Assembly (NCBI RefSeq): GCF_002276045.1
Contig: NZ_NQMR01000021.1
Location: 1 to 64,000 of the forward strand
DNA length: 64,000 nt
DNA from: Pseudoalteromonas sp. NBT06-2
GTDB taxonomy: Bacteria; Pseudomonadota; Gammaproteobacteria; Enterobacterales; Alteromonadaceae
Direction: 5' to 3'
The notes beneath the pieces were generated by a model, which did no database searches, was not told the DNA's origin, and worked only from the letters and a program-made list of their open reading frames with translations. Below are positions 1-7,633 of this stretch, piece by piece. Every line of letters starts with the position of its first letter. The first letter of the stretch is position 1. Position numbers and translations under genes: made by a program.

Positions 1-1
1 T

Positions 2-517
2 TTAAATAATCTGATTGGTATTAGATGAAAATTTAATCTCTGAAGCAAAAGAAAAATCACCCAGTAAAATGCATTACATTTGTGATAGATTAGAAGATCT
101 TCAGAACTGCCACCATAAATTTAACATTATTATAACATCAGTTTTTTTTGGTACTTTGACAATCAACAAATGATAAATATATCTGCTATTTTAAAAGGCA
201 TGTTAATGCCTAATGGTATTATGATTTCTTCAAATTATGACATTACATGGCAACAAGTTGATAATGGCCAATTAAGAGGGTTAGATTTTTTAAAAGATGG
301 TATTCGGGCATTTGATTTTGATAACAATGAACTAAATAAATTATTAGAAAAAGACTTCACTAATGTTGCTCGATACCCTCACGCTATTGGAGGGTATAAA
401 TTAGCACAACTCGGAGAACTTCTATCTCACCCGAGCAGGTATTCATCTTATGAGTCTATATTAGATGCAAATGCAGTGAGGGCTACATCATTTCTTGATG
501 TATTCTCTCCGACTTAA
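2..517 (+). pseudogene. Broken class I SAM-dependent methyltransferase (5' end outside window)
   Basis: Three reading-frame pieces read as one methyltransferase. Positions 2-22 give LNNLIGI, and the frame then shifts by one extra base at 23. Positions 24-150 give DENLISEAKEKS and FNIIITSVFFG, which together look like motif I/II (GID..) and the motif IV strand. The frame shifts again in a run of eight T (142-149). Positions 150-517 continue with YFDNQQ, ILKGMLMPNGIMISSN (the usual late strand) and a 115-residue open tail ending at 517. An ATG at 170 opens the last piece but has no good ribosome site. The frame assignment is seen directly; the family is inferred from motif order. Two separate shifts favour decay over one sequencing error, although the T8 run alone could be an error. 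Confidence 0.6.
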
Positions 518-551
518 CTTCCTAGATTCGCATAAAAAGTGATTTAGTGAA

Positions 552-587
552 AGTATAAATATACTCTTAATTGAGTATATTTATACT
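552..587. terminator. Bidirectional hairpin terminator
   Basis: This is a perfect 15-bp inverted repeat (552-566 with 573-587) around a 6-base loop, between two convergent genes. It overlaps the stop codon of the - strand oxidoreductase (581-583). The stem is AT-rich, and it is the only strong hairpin between the two genes. Confidence 0.6.
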
Positions 588-1978
588 AAGTTTTGAATAT
601 CAAAATACACCTCTTTTAATACATCTTCATGAAACCAGCTTTTCCCAGCAAACCGCCCTGCGATATGAATATTATCAAAAGCTTGAGACAAGTCGTCATA
701 ATTTTTTTTAACCGCAGTATTAAATTCAAATGTAGGTACAGGAAATGTGTGATGTATAATTTGTTTATGTTGATTGATTATATTTGAACTTTCATCAACT
801 AAACCAATGTTAACTAACTCTTCATACATTTCATTTAATGTAATTTCTTCAGCTTCTTCAGGCTTGCATAGTGCTTCAATCGATACTCTATACAGTGATT
901 TTTCATCCGGTTTTTGCATATTTGGGTAAAGTGTAACTCTAAAGCCTTTAAATTCTTGATCCCAATTCCATACATAATGTGATTCTGTATTTAATAATGG
1001 CTTATCGACTTGATAATGGAATATACATGCACTTTTAAATAATAGATTTCTTTGCTTTACCTCTATTTTTGCAGCTTTTAAGGCTAGGATAGGCGGTACA
1101 GTCCAAAATAAATAATCACAATCTATTATCTCTCCAGAACTTCCTAATTCAATAGATGAAATAAGCTTTTCTTGGTAGTTAATTGTTTTTATATATTTTT
1201 CAGTTAATAACGTTACACCTTTACTTTTCGCCTGTTTTATAAGGTGATCAACCCAATAACCCACCCCGCCTCTTTTTGGATAATAATTTGTTCTTTGAGG
1301 AGTTTTATCTTCACGAATTCGTTCTTCAAAATCAGCTTCGTTGTGATAGGCCAACTTGTCATCAAAGGCAGGAATTTCTTTTAATTTTTTACTTACAATC
1401 GGGTCTAGTGCCAATAATCGAGATAATCCAAAGTAACTTACCGATGAATTAGTTACCAAAGTTGATAAATCCACATCTGAACCGTACAACTTTCCTGCTA
1501 TAGGAGCTACAACTTCTGTAGTAAAAGTAGGTCCTAGAGTTTCAATCAAAAAAGTAACAATATCTTCAGCACTACTTTGCTCAGTTAAAGATAGCAACTC
1601 AATTATACCTTTCTGATAAACTTCAGAAGGTAAGTTACGTACATCTAGCATTTGGTTTATAAGATTCCATTTACCGGTAAAGTAATTACCTGAGCGAAGC
1701 TTACCAAGATCATGCCAATGTAAATTTCGTTCATCTTCTCTTCCAAATAAAATATCATCAATTTCTGGTATCATTGTAGTATTAGGAACATGTGTTCCCT
1801 GATCAAAAGTGACTCCCCCATCTAAAGAAATAGATTTAAGGAGACCACCTAACTGGGACTCTTTTTCTATCAGAATAACGTTTTCAAATTTATCCGCTAA
1901 TAAAATAGAAGCAAATAACCCACAAATACCACCACCGGCAATAATACAGTTCTTTTTTTGTACAGTATTATTTCTCAT
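581..1978 (-). CDS. FAD-dependent oxidoreductase (amine-oxidase/UGM-like fold)
   Basis: This 465-residue protein opens with a Rossmann dinucleotide-binding strand, IIAGGGICGL (about residues 12-21), followed by an acidic end of strand two (LIEKE) and GGLLKS. This is the N-terminal FAD site of the protoporphyrinogen oxidase, amine oxidase and UDP-galactopyranose mutase superfamily. The C-terminal AGRFAGKSWFHEDVL fits the second FAD-contact segment. The substrate cannot be read from the sequence. It lies 15 bp downstream of a methyltransferase gene and at the end of a run containing Maf and a flagellin-like gene, so a role in making or modifying a surface or flagellin sugar is plausible but inferred. 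It is full length for the family, with an ATG start at 1978. Confidence 0.75.
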   Translation of the reverse strand: MRNNTVQKKNCIIAGGGICGLFASILLADKFENVILIEKESQLGGLLKSISLDGGVTFDQGTHVPNTTMIPEIDDILFGREDERNLHWHDLGKLRSGNYFTGKWNLINQMLDVRNLPSEVYQKGIIELLSLTEQSSAEDIVTFLIETLGPTFTTEVVAPIAGKLYGSDVDLSTLVTNSSVSYFGLSRLLALDPIVSKKLKEIPAFDDKLAYHNEADFEERIREDKTPQRTNYYPKRGGVGYWVDHLIKQAKSKGVTLLTEKYIKTINYQEKLISSIELGSSGEIIDCDYLFWTVPPILALKAAKIEVKQRNLLFKSACIFHYQVDKPLLNTESHYVWNWDQEFKGFRVTLYPNMQKPDEKSLYRVSIEALCKPEEAEEITLNEMYEELVNIGLVDESSNIINQHKQIIHHTFPVPTFEFNTAVKKNYDDLSQAFDNIHIAGRFAGKSWFHEDVLKEVYFDIQNLV

Positions 1979-1992
1979 ATACTCAATCCTAT

Positions 1993-2682
1993 TTAAGACT
2001 TGGAATCAATTTTTTCAACAATAACATGATATTCTGCATGATTATTTTGATCCTCAAAAAATACTTCTATTTCTTGCTTAAGCTTAACGCTTAATATTTT
2101 CCAACCTTTGTTAGAAAAAAGTTTACGAATATCTTCTAATCCTAAAAAACATAGCTGACCTGCTCCTATCAAAGAACCTTTACTAATTTCGGTAACTAAA
2201 CGTGTATTTTCATCATAGATACCTGAAACAGCACTAGTGTGGGTATCAGCGTAAGGGGTAAATAGCATTCTACCTCCTAACTTTAATACTCGATTTGCTT
2301 CTCTAAGGGTATCTATCAATAGTGGGTAAGGCGTACAGGTTAATGAACCTCTATCTATAATAAGATCAACTGAATTATCTTTCTGTGGTAAACAAGTAAA
2401 ATCTGCACAAGTAAGCTCACCAATTAACCCTTCTGACTTAAAACGTTTTATTGCCACATTAATAGCTTTTTCTGCTCCATCAACTCCTGAAACTATAAAC
2501 CCTTCATTTGCACAAAACCATAAATTACAACCTGTACCGCAGCCTAATTCTAAAATATGGGTTTCATTTCGTGGTTTGTTTGGTTTATTCCGAAAAACAA
2601 AACTAACAACACTATCCCATGGATATCTATTTTCTTGCCCATTTTCATATATATCATTCCAGGTAGGGTCAAATGAAAGCAT
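1993..2682 (-). CDS. Class I SAM-dependent methyltransferase
   Basis: This 229-residue protein has a clear SAM-binding motif I, ILELGCGTG (residues 43-51), then GVDGAEKAI for motif II and LIIDRGSLTC for motif IV. The N-terminal YPWD is common in small-molecule methyltransferases of this type. The substrate is unknown. It sits 55 bp after the HExxH flagellin-like gene and 15 bp before the FAD oxidoreductase, in one orientation, so the three may be one transcript. Flagellin or glycan methylation is a reasonable guess from position only. Confidence 0.8.
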   Translation of the reverse strand: MLSFDPTWNDIYENGQENRYPWDSVVSFVFRNKPNKPRNETHILELGCGTGCNLWFCANEGFIVSGVDGAEKAINVAIKRFKSEGLIGELTCADFTCLPQKDNSVDLIIDRGSLTCTPYPLLIDTLREANRVLKLGGRMLFTPYADTHTSAVSGIYDENTRLVTEISKGSLIGAGQLCFLGLEDIRKLFSNKGWKILSVKLKQEIEVFFEDQNNHAEYHVIVEKIDSKS

Positions 2683-2737
2683 TCTCTTTTTCTACTCCTA
2701 ATAGTTTATAAAGCTCAGTTTACACTTAATATTTTTA

Positions 2738-3532
2738 CTAACCAGTTAATAATGAAAGAATATTACTCCAATCATCGAAGCTAGTCCCCATTGTTGCATG
2801 TACCATTTCATGCAGTACAACTTCATCTAAAGCTAGCCCATTTGGATCTCCCTCAGGTAAATTTGAGGCATTAAAATCATCTAAATCAATAACCATAACT
2901 TGATTGAATGCACCTATACCCGCAATACTCTGAGCTTGAACATAAGCAGCTGTGCCACCAGCTCCATCAACTTGCTCTAAATCAATTTTAAGTGTTTGTC
3001 CTTTTCCATCAATCCCAAACTGTTCAAAAATAATTTTTTCAGATTCTCTTAACCAAGATGAGGCTAAACCATTAATCATATCCCTTTCAACAATATCAAC
3101 CAAACGTCCATCACCCATATCAAATAACTTTTGGCTACCAAAGCGAGTAGTATCATTAATTCGGTTTATTTCTAATTTTAATTGGTCAACTTCTTCTTGG
3201 ATTGATGCCCTATCACTTCTACTGTAGGTACCATTTGCTGCTTGGAGGGAAAGATCTCTTATCCTATGTAAGTTTGCAGTCACTTCAGATAATACACCTT
3301 CTGCTGTCTGTGCCATCGAAATACCATCATTTGCATTTCTAATGGCCACCGCATTACCATTTATTTTAGCTGTGATCCTGTGAGATAACTGCATGCCTGC
3401 AGCATCATCTTCGGCATTATTAATTCTCAGACCTGAACTTAATCTTTCAATCGAATTTGAAGTAGCATTAGTCACAGAAGTTAATTGCCTCTGAGTAAAT
3501 AATGAACTTAAATTAGTAGAAACTGATAGCAC
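2738..3532 (-). CDS. Short flagellin-like protein ending in an HExxH zinc-protease motif (flagellinolysin-like)
   Basis: Residues 1 to about 140 are a normal flagellin N-terminal D0/D1 region: SVSTNLSSLFTQRQL, then [17 protein letters not shown], then [15 protein letters not shown]. The sequence then departs from flagellin and ends with LHEMVHATMG; the HEMVH zinc-metalloprotease signature is at residues 241-245 (DNA 2798-2812). Only 19 residues follow before the stop, so the C-terminal D1/D0 part found in ordinary flagellins and in described flagellinolysins is absent. No later glutamate is available as a third zinc ligand, although two Asp are. The start is GTG at 3532. It has its own sigma-28 type promoter. 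It could be an exported flagellar-type protease, a truncated relic, or a regulator of filament assembly. Confidence 0.75.
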   Translation of the reverse strand: MLSVSTNLSSLFTQRQLTSVTNATSNSIERLSSGLRINNAEDDAAGMQLSHRITAKINGNAVAIRNANDGISMAQTAEGVLSEVTANLHRIRDLSLQAANGTYSRSDRASIQEEVDQLKLEINRINDTTRFGSQKLFDMGDGRLVDIVERDMINGLASSWLRESEKIIFEQFGIDGKGQTLKIDLEQVDGAGGTAAYVQAQSIAGIGAFNQVMVIDLDDFNASNLPEGDPNGLALDEVVLHEMVHATMGTSFDDWSNILSLLTG

Positions 3533-3541
3533 ATTGATACT

Positions 3542-3572
3542 CGATAACTAATATTTGTTATATTAGTTATCG
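3542..3572. promoter_or_regulatory. Perfect 13-bp palindrome at the HExxH flagellin promoter
   Basis: The arms CGATAACTAATAT (3542-3554) and ATATTAGTTATCG (3560-3572) are exact inverted repeats around a 5-base centre. The right arm includes most of the sigma-28 -10 element, and the expected transcription start lies near the centre, so the symmetry sits in DNA at the start site rather than wholly in the mRNA. It could be an operator or the terminator of the upstream maf gene; there is no strong T-run. Confidence 0.5.
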
Positions 3573-3593
3573 GTATTTCAAATTAAAACTTTA
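3567..3593 (-). promoter_or_regulatory. Sigma-28 (FliA) type promoter for the HExxH flagellin gene
   Basis: On the - strand TAAA (3590-3593), exactly 15 bases, then ACCGATAA (3567-3574) matches the flagellar sigma-28 pattern TAAA-N15-GCCGATAA with one mismatch. It lies 35 bp upstream of the GTG start. Confidence 0.75.
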
Positions 3594-3606
3594 ATGGGTA
3601 GGGAAG

Positions 3607-5637
3607 TTATTTCTGAGAGTTAATCCAATCAAGTACTAGGTTAGAATATTCTTGCTTCATTACATTCATGTAGTCACATAAATACTTTAATGAACTTGTT
3701 GCATACTCATCACGAATAGTTTGATTTCTAATAAAGTGCATTTTACCAACAATCACTGTCTGCAAATAATTTAAGCTTCCAATCAACATCCTACAAATAA
3801 AGACATTTTCTTCTTTTCCAACTTTAACTGTGCTGTAGTATTGAAAGTTAAAGTGCTCCATCAACTGATGCTGAGTAACAGTTACATCCCCTAATTTAGG
3901 GTCAACTATTTTATCCATTAATTTAAATAGCTCTTGACTAAACTCTGTTACTTTTTCACATAGCACTTTAAATTCAATGATTGATGAGCAATTTAAATTG
4001 GCTAATGCTTTTTTAATGTCAGGTAATTTATTTGAACTGAACCTACAGTCTTCAACTTTCAATGGTATAGCTCTATCAATTTTTGCCCCATTTGAACAAT
4101 TAAAACAATTTAAATGTGCATTCTCAGGCTTTCTAAGTGAGTGTTCCATTGTATGTCTAGACCAATCAAAAATCATATTTGAAAATACAGTGTCCTCAAA
4201 ATTGCCAGGTACTGTTTTATCTTTATTATAGCTATTTGAAAAATCGGGTAAAGAGTCGTCTTCTTTAAAATAAATACTCTCTTTAGAATGATGGTAATCT
4301 GAGTCAATATACCCAAGATCGACACCATGGAGGAATATCTTTGAGAAACCTAATTTGATTGCAAATGCTAATGCTGCATTTGAGACTGTAGGGTTCGAAT
4401 CAAACAAATGTAAATATTTATTAAATTCATTTTGCCCTAATGCCGTTCTCATTAATTCTGTACCACCATCATTTGGTTTAAAATAAGTATATACATCCCC
4501 AAATAAATCCATAACAATTGGTGAAACAGTGTTCATAGTTATAAGTGTTATCTTTTTATAATATTCATCATCATTAATTACTGATACATATTTAAATAAA
4601 CCTTCAGTACGTTCTATTTCAAAATGAAAATCAGGTGTGAGCCCTGCTTTATACAATGGCATTAAGGCACTACCACCTGAAAATAAATAATACTTATCTC
4701 TATTTGCTTTTAAAAAATCAATATTGCTATCTAATGATGGTCCGTTTGCGCATATAAAAACAGGTTTATCCGTAATATCGGTATCTAATAACACATCCGC
4801 AGGTAAAAACTTCCTATTATCTCTAATATTTTTCATTGTATGAATAGAGGAGATGATTTCATCTTCAAAAAAACCGAATCCATTATAAAAATTACTTACA
4901 TTGTCAAAAAACCGTGTAAGGGCCTCATTCGTAACTCCACTTTCATAGTGTCTATAAACGGGGAATGAGCCAGCTCTAAATAGACCTCTTTCAAATAGTT
5001 GTTTATGAATACTTTCAATAAAAAATTCAGGTTGAGAGCCTATTTCTAAAGTTATGCCTTTATTTTTTTGTGTGAAATGTTCAAATATTTTACGATAATC
5101 AACTGTATGTAATGAAGCGTAAAATAAATCATTATTTGGTTCATAAATAAACAAATGTTGTATGTTTTTATTAACTAATTGCTCTAAATGATACCCTAAG
5201 CCCACTCCTATTATAGATAAAACTGGAAAGCAACTTGGGGATTCATACTTTTTAGAGAATGCCTTAGCAATATACTCATCGCCATTTGCAGCAACAGCAG
5301 CAACTAACTTAGGATGTTTAAATACTTGATTGGGAAGCTCAGCTTCTTCACTATTAATAGTGTAAACACTATTTACGGTGCAGCTGAAAAAATTATTAAA
5401 TTGCTCATTACATATTTTTTGAGGATCTCCATCATAAATAAATCCTCCTGGGTAAGCGGCATTCAAAATGCCATCAGGTGTAAGCTCTAATCCATGAGTT
5501 TTAGGTTTGTATTCTAAAAAGCGATTGTAAAATGCAGGAAAATACTCTTTTAACGCAAGTAGATTTTGATACAAGGTATAAGATAGAACTGTTTTTAGCT
5601 GCTCTTTTGATTCTTCTGCTGTTCTTTTTTCTGACAT
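3607..5637 (-). CDS. Maf family motility-associated glycosyltransferase
   Basis: This 676-residue protein has the Maf/DUF115 core: CANGPSLD at residues 296-303, followed by the block containing YLFSGGSAL, PDFHFEIERTEG and, further on, GVDLGY. Maf proteins transfer nonulosonic sugars (pseudaminic or legionaminic acid) onto serine or threonine of flagellin in the cytoplasm before export. Its position between fliD and a flagellin-like gene supports flagellin glycosylation. A good ribosome site (AGGAG) precedes the ATG at 5637. Enzymes that make the sugar are not in this window. The family call is firm; the donor sugar is inferred from the family. Confidence 0.85.
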   Translation of the reverse strand: MSEKRTAEESKEQLKTVLSYTLYQNLLALKEYFPAFYNRFLEYKPKTHGLELTPDGILNAAYPGGFIYDGDPQKICNEQFNNFFSCTVNSVYTINSEEAELPNQVFKHPKLVAAVAANGDEYIAKAFSKKYESPSCFPVLSIIGVGLGYHLEQLVNKNIQHLFIYEPNNDLFYASLHTVDYRKIFEHFTQKNKGITLEIGSQPEFFIESIHKQLFERGLFRAGSFPVYRHYESGVTNEALTRFFDNVSNFYNGFGFFEDEIISSIHTMKNIRDNRKFLPADVLLDTDITDKPVFICANGPSLDSNIDFLKANRDKYYLFSGGSALMPLYKAGLTPDFHFEIERTEGLFKYVSVINDDEYYKKITLITMNTVSPIVMDLFGDVYTYFKPNDGGTELMRTALGQNEFNKYLHLFDSNPTVSNAALAFAIKLGFSKIFLHGVDLGYIDSDYHHSKESIYFKEDDSLPDFSNSYNKDKTVPGNFEDTVFSNMIFDWSRHTMEHSLRKPENAHLNCFNCSNGAKIDRAIPLKVEDCRFSSNKLPDIKKALANLNCSSIIEFKVLCEKVTEFSQELFKLMDKIVDPKLGDVTVTQHQLMEHFNFQYYSTVKVGKEENVFICRMLIGSLNYLQTVIVGKMHFIRNQTIRDEYATSSLKYLCDYMNVMKQEYSNLVLDWINSQK

Positions 5638-5679
5638 AAAAACTCCTAATTCTTCGAAATCGAAAAATGAAGAGAAAAC

Positions 5680-7074
5680 TTAATTTTTCGATGTAAATCC
5701 TGGTAAGTTATCCAACTGAGTTGTTAAATAATCACCTGTTGCTTTTAATTGCGCAACTAATAAATCCATAGATAAAAACTGTGAATATAGCCTATCTTTT
5801 AAGGTCGATAATTTTTTCTCATTTTTAACTTGTTCTTCATCCCAACGTACATTTGATTCTTCTAATCCTGTAATCCGTTGGTCAATTAAACCACCAAATT
5901 TACGGTATTCAGATACAACATCATTTAACTTTCGACCTATGCCTTCAGAGGAGGCGAATATTTCACTTAAATCATCAAAGTTAGTATGTACTGAATCCTT
6001 TAATTCTTTTGCATCAAGCTCTAAAGATCCATCTTTCTTTGTTGAAATACCCATCATAGATAAACTAAATACATTACCATCTTCTAATTTTACTGGAGTG
6101 GATAACGCAGTTCTTATCTGATTCATCATAGTTCTGACAGTACTATCACCAACTAATGTACCAGCGGTATCTAAATCAACATTGACATCAGATGCTTCCT
6201 CTACAGAAACAACTACTTTATTAAAAGCCTCAATAAACTCAGTTAGGCGAGTAACTATACTTTCTTCATCTTTACTTATTGAAAATTTATCCTTTTCTCC
6301 TGCAGTATGCGTGCCAGTTACTGTAATTACCGCACCAGCAACAACAGAATCAAAGCTATTTGTATCACTATTAACAGTTAAAAAATTATCTACTTTAATT
6401 GAAGCATCTTGAGCTGTATTTTGTAAAGTAAAAGTATCATCAGGCGCACCATTGTAATTTAACCGAGATAAACCTGAACCATCGGTAATATCACCATCAA
6501 TATCGGTAACTGTGATTGCTATATCATTTCCAGCCCCTGTTTTTGTTCCTGTTAAAGTTAAATGCTGACCATCATCTGCAGTTAATATTGAAGCAGTTAC
6601 TAGTCCATTGCTTGCATCACTGATTTTTGCTTTTACAGCTTCTAAATCATCTGTCGCTGATATTTCTACTTTAAATGTTTCACTGCCAACGGTAAAATCC
6701 ATTGTACCTTCACCTACAGGATCTCCTTCAGTAAAGCCTATTGATGTCATTTTGTGAGCGGCCGCTAATTGTAAAACTTCAATATCATAATCCCCTGTTA
6801 CTGAAGCGGAACCAGCTTCAACAGTAAATTTAGATGAACTAGTATCTACAATGCGTTCGTTAAAAGTAAAAGGGAGTTTTAGATCAAATAAAATATCATC
6901 TAATTCTGACATAGCGCTTTTAATATTGCCAAAGGAAGATATTTTTGCTGTATTAACTTCTTGTGCCTTATCTTTTTTTTTATCAAAAGGAACGCGTTCA
7001 GCATCAACTAAACTTTTAACAATACTATTAACATCTAACCCAGATCCTAACCCTGGTGATGAAATTGAGCTCAT
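5680..7074 (-). CDS. fliD: Flagellar filament cap protein FliD (HAP2)
   Basis: This 464-residue protein starts with the typical FliD N-terminus (SSPGLGSGLDVNSIVKSLVDAER) and ends in a heptad-rich segment with a terminal GDYLTTQLDNL-type region, the two ends that form the cap leg. The middle holds Flagellin_IN-like repeats (for example SASVTGDYDIEVLQLAAAHK). FliD is exported and forms the pentameric or hexameric cap under which flagellin folds. It lies 42 bp after flaG and 42 bp before maf, in the order flagellin-flaG-fliD usual for polar flagella. No fliS follows, unlike in many relatives. Confidence 0.95.
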   Translation of the reverse strand: MSSISSPGLGSGLDVNSIVKSLVDAERVPFDKKKDKAQEVNTAKISSFGNIKSAMSELDDILFDLKLPFTFNERIVDTSSSKFTVEAGSASVTGDYDIEVLQLAAAHKMTSIGFTEGDPVGEGTMDFTVGSETFKVEISATDDLEAVKAKISDASNGLVTASILTADDGQHLTLTGTKTGAGNDIAITVTDIDGDITDGSGLSRLNYNGAPDDTFTLQNTAQDASIKVDNFLTVNSDTNSFDSVVAGAVITVTGTHTAGEKDKFSISKDEESIVTRLTEFIEAFNKVVVSVEEASDVNVDLDTAGTLVGDSTVRTMMNQIRTALSTPVKLEDGNVFSLSMMGISTKKDGSLELDAKELKDSVHTNFDDLSEIFASSEGIGRKLNDVVSEYRKFGGLIDQRITGLEESNVRWDEEQVKNEKKLSTLKDRLYSQFLSMDLLVAQLKATGDYLTTQLDNLPGFTSKN

Positions 7075-7116
7075 ATTTCCCCCTTAAAATAACTTTAAAA
7101 TGTAAAAAATTACAAG

Positions 7117-7533
7117 TTAAATTTTTTCATTAACTAATATACCTGATGCCTTAGAAAGGTTTGTAATTATGCCAAGTAGTTCCTCTGAAGGAAATTGTTT
7201 AATTAAATCTCCAGATTCACCATCTAATACTTTTACAACATCACGTCCTGATTCTTGATGTGTCTCAAATTTTATAGATTTATTAAGACCACCAACAAAC
7301 TCCTGCAATTTTACTGCCAATTCTTCAAGTTGTTCTTTAGATATTGATTCTGTTTTATTTATGTCTATAAAATCAGAGGGTATTTTCTTATTTTCTATTT
7401 GTTCTATTTGTTCTATTTGTTTTATGTTTTCTGTTGGTTTATTAGAGTTTTCAGCAACTAAGTTTTTGTCTGGTTTCACCAAAGCATTTAGCACATCATT
7501 CAATTGTGGTGGTGCTGTATTTATATTATTCAT
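7117..7533 (-). CDS. flaG: FlaG family flagellar protein
   Basis: This 138-residue protein has a low-complexity N-terminal half and a conserved C-terminal FlaG domain: LEELAVKLQEFVGGLNKSIKFE, then ESGRDVVKVLDGESGDLIKQFPSEELL. FlaG affects filament length in Vibrio, Pseudomonas and Campylobacter; its mechanism is not settled. The N-terminal half contains a QIE repeat encoded by a 9-bp tandem repeat. It sits between the flagellin terminator and fliD, and is probably transcribed by partial read-through or from its own weak promoter, which I could not identify. Confidence 0.9.
   Translation of the reverse strand: MNNINTAPPQLNDVLNALVKPDKNLVAENSNKPTENIKQIEQIEQIENKKIPSDFIDINKTESISKEQLEELAVKLQEFVGGLNKSIKFETHQESGRDVVKVLDGESGDLIKQFPSEELLGIITNLSKASGILVNEKI
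7393..7419 (+). repeat. Three tandem copies of a 9-bp unit inside flaG
   Basis: TTCTATTTG occurs three times without interruption. On the coding (-) strand it encodes repeated Gln-Ile-Glu in the disordered N-terminal half of FlaG. Because the unit is 9 bp, changes in copy number would stay in frame. Confidence 0.8.
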
Positions 7534-7572
7534 TATAGCTCTCCTACTATAGTAGAGTATAAAACGAAAAAT

Positions 7573-7595
7573 GGAGCTAGGTAAAACCTAGCTCC
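7573..7595 (-). terminator. Flagellin terminator
   Basis: This is a perfect 10-bp stem, GGAGCTAGGT with ACCTAGCTCC, around a 3-base loop. On the - strand it is followed by ATTTTTCGTTTT. It lies 38 bp after the flagellin stop codon. Confidence 0.85.
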
Positions 7596-7633
7596 TCTTA
7601 TTTTACCGAATTGTTTGGAAGTTAATTTAAATA

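Noticed and set aside
7393..7419. Possible CRISPR-like or phase-variation array
   Set aside because: There are only three direct 9-bp units without spacers, and 9-bp steps do not shift the frame.
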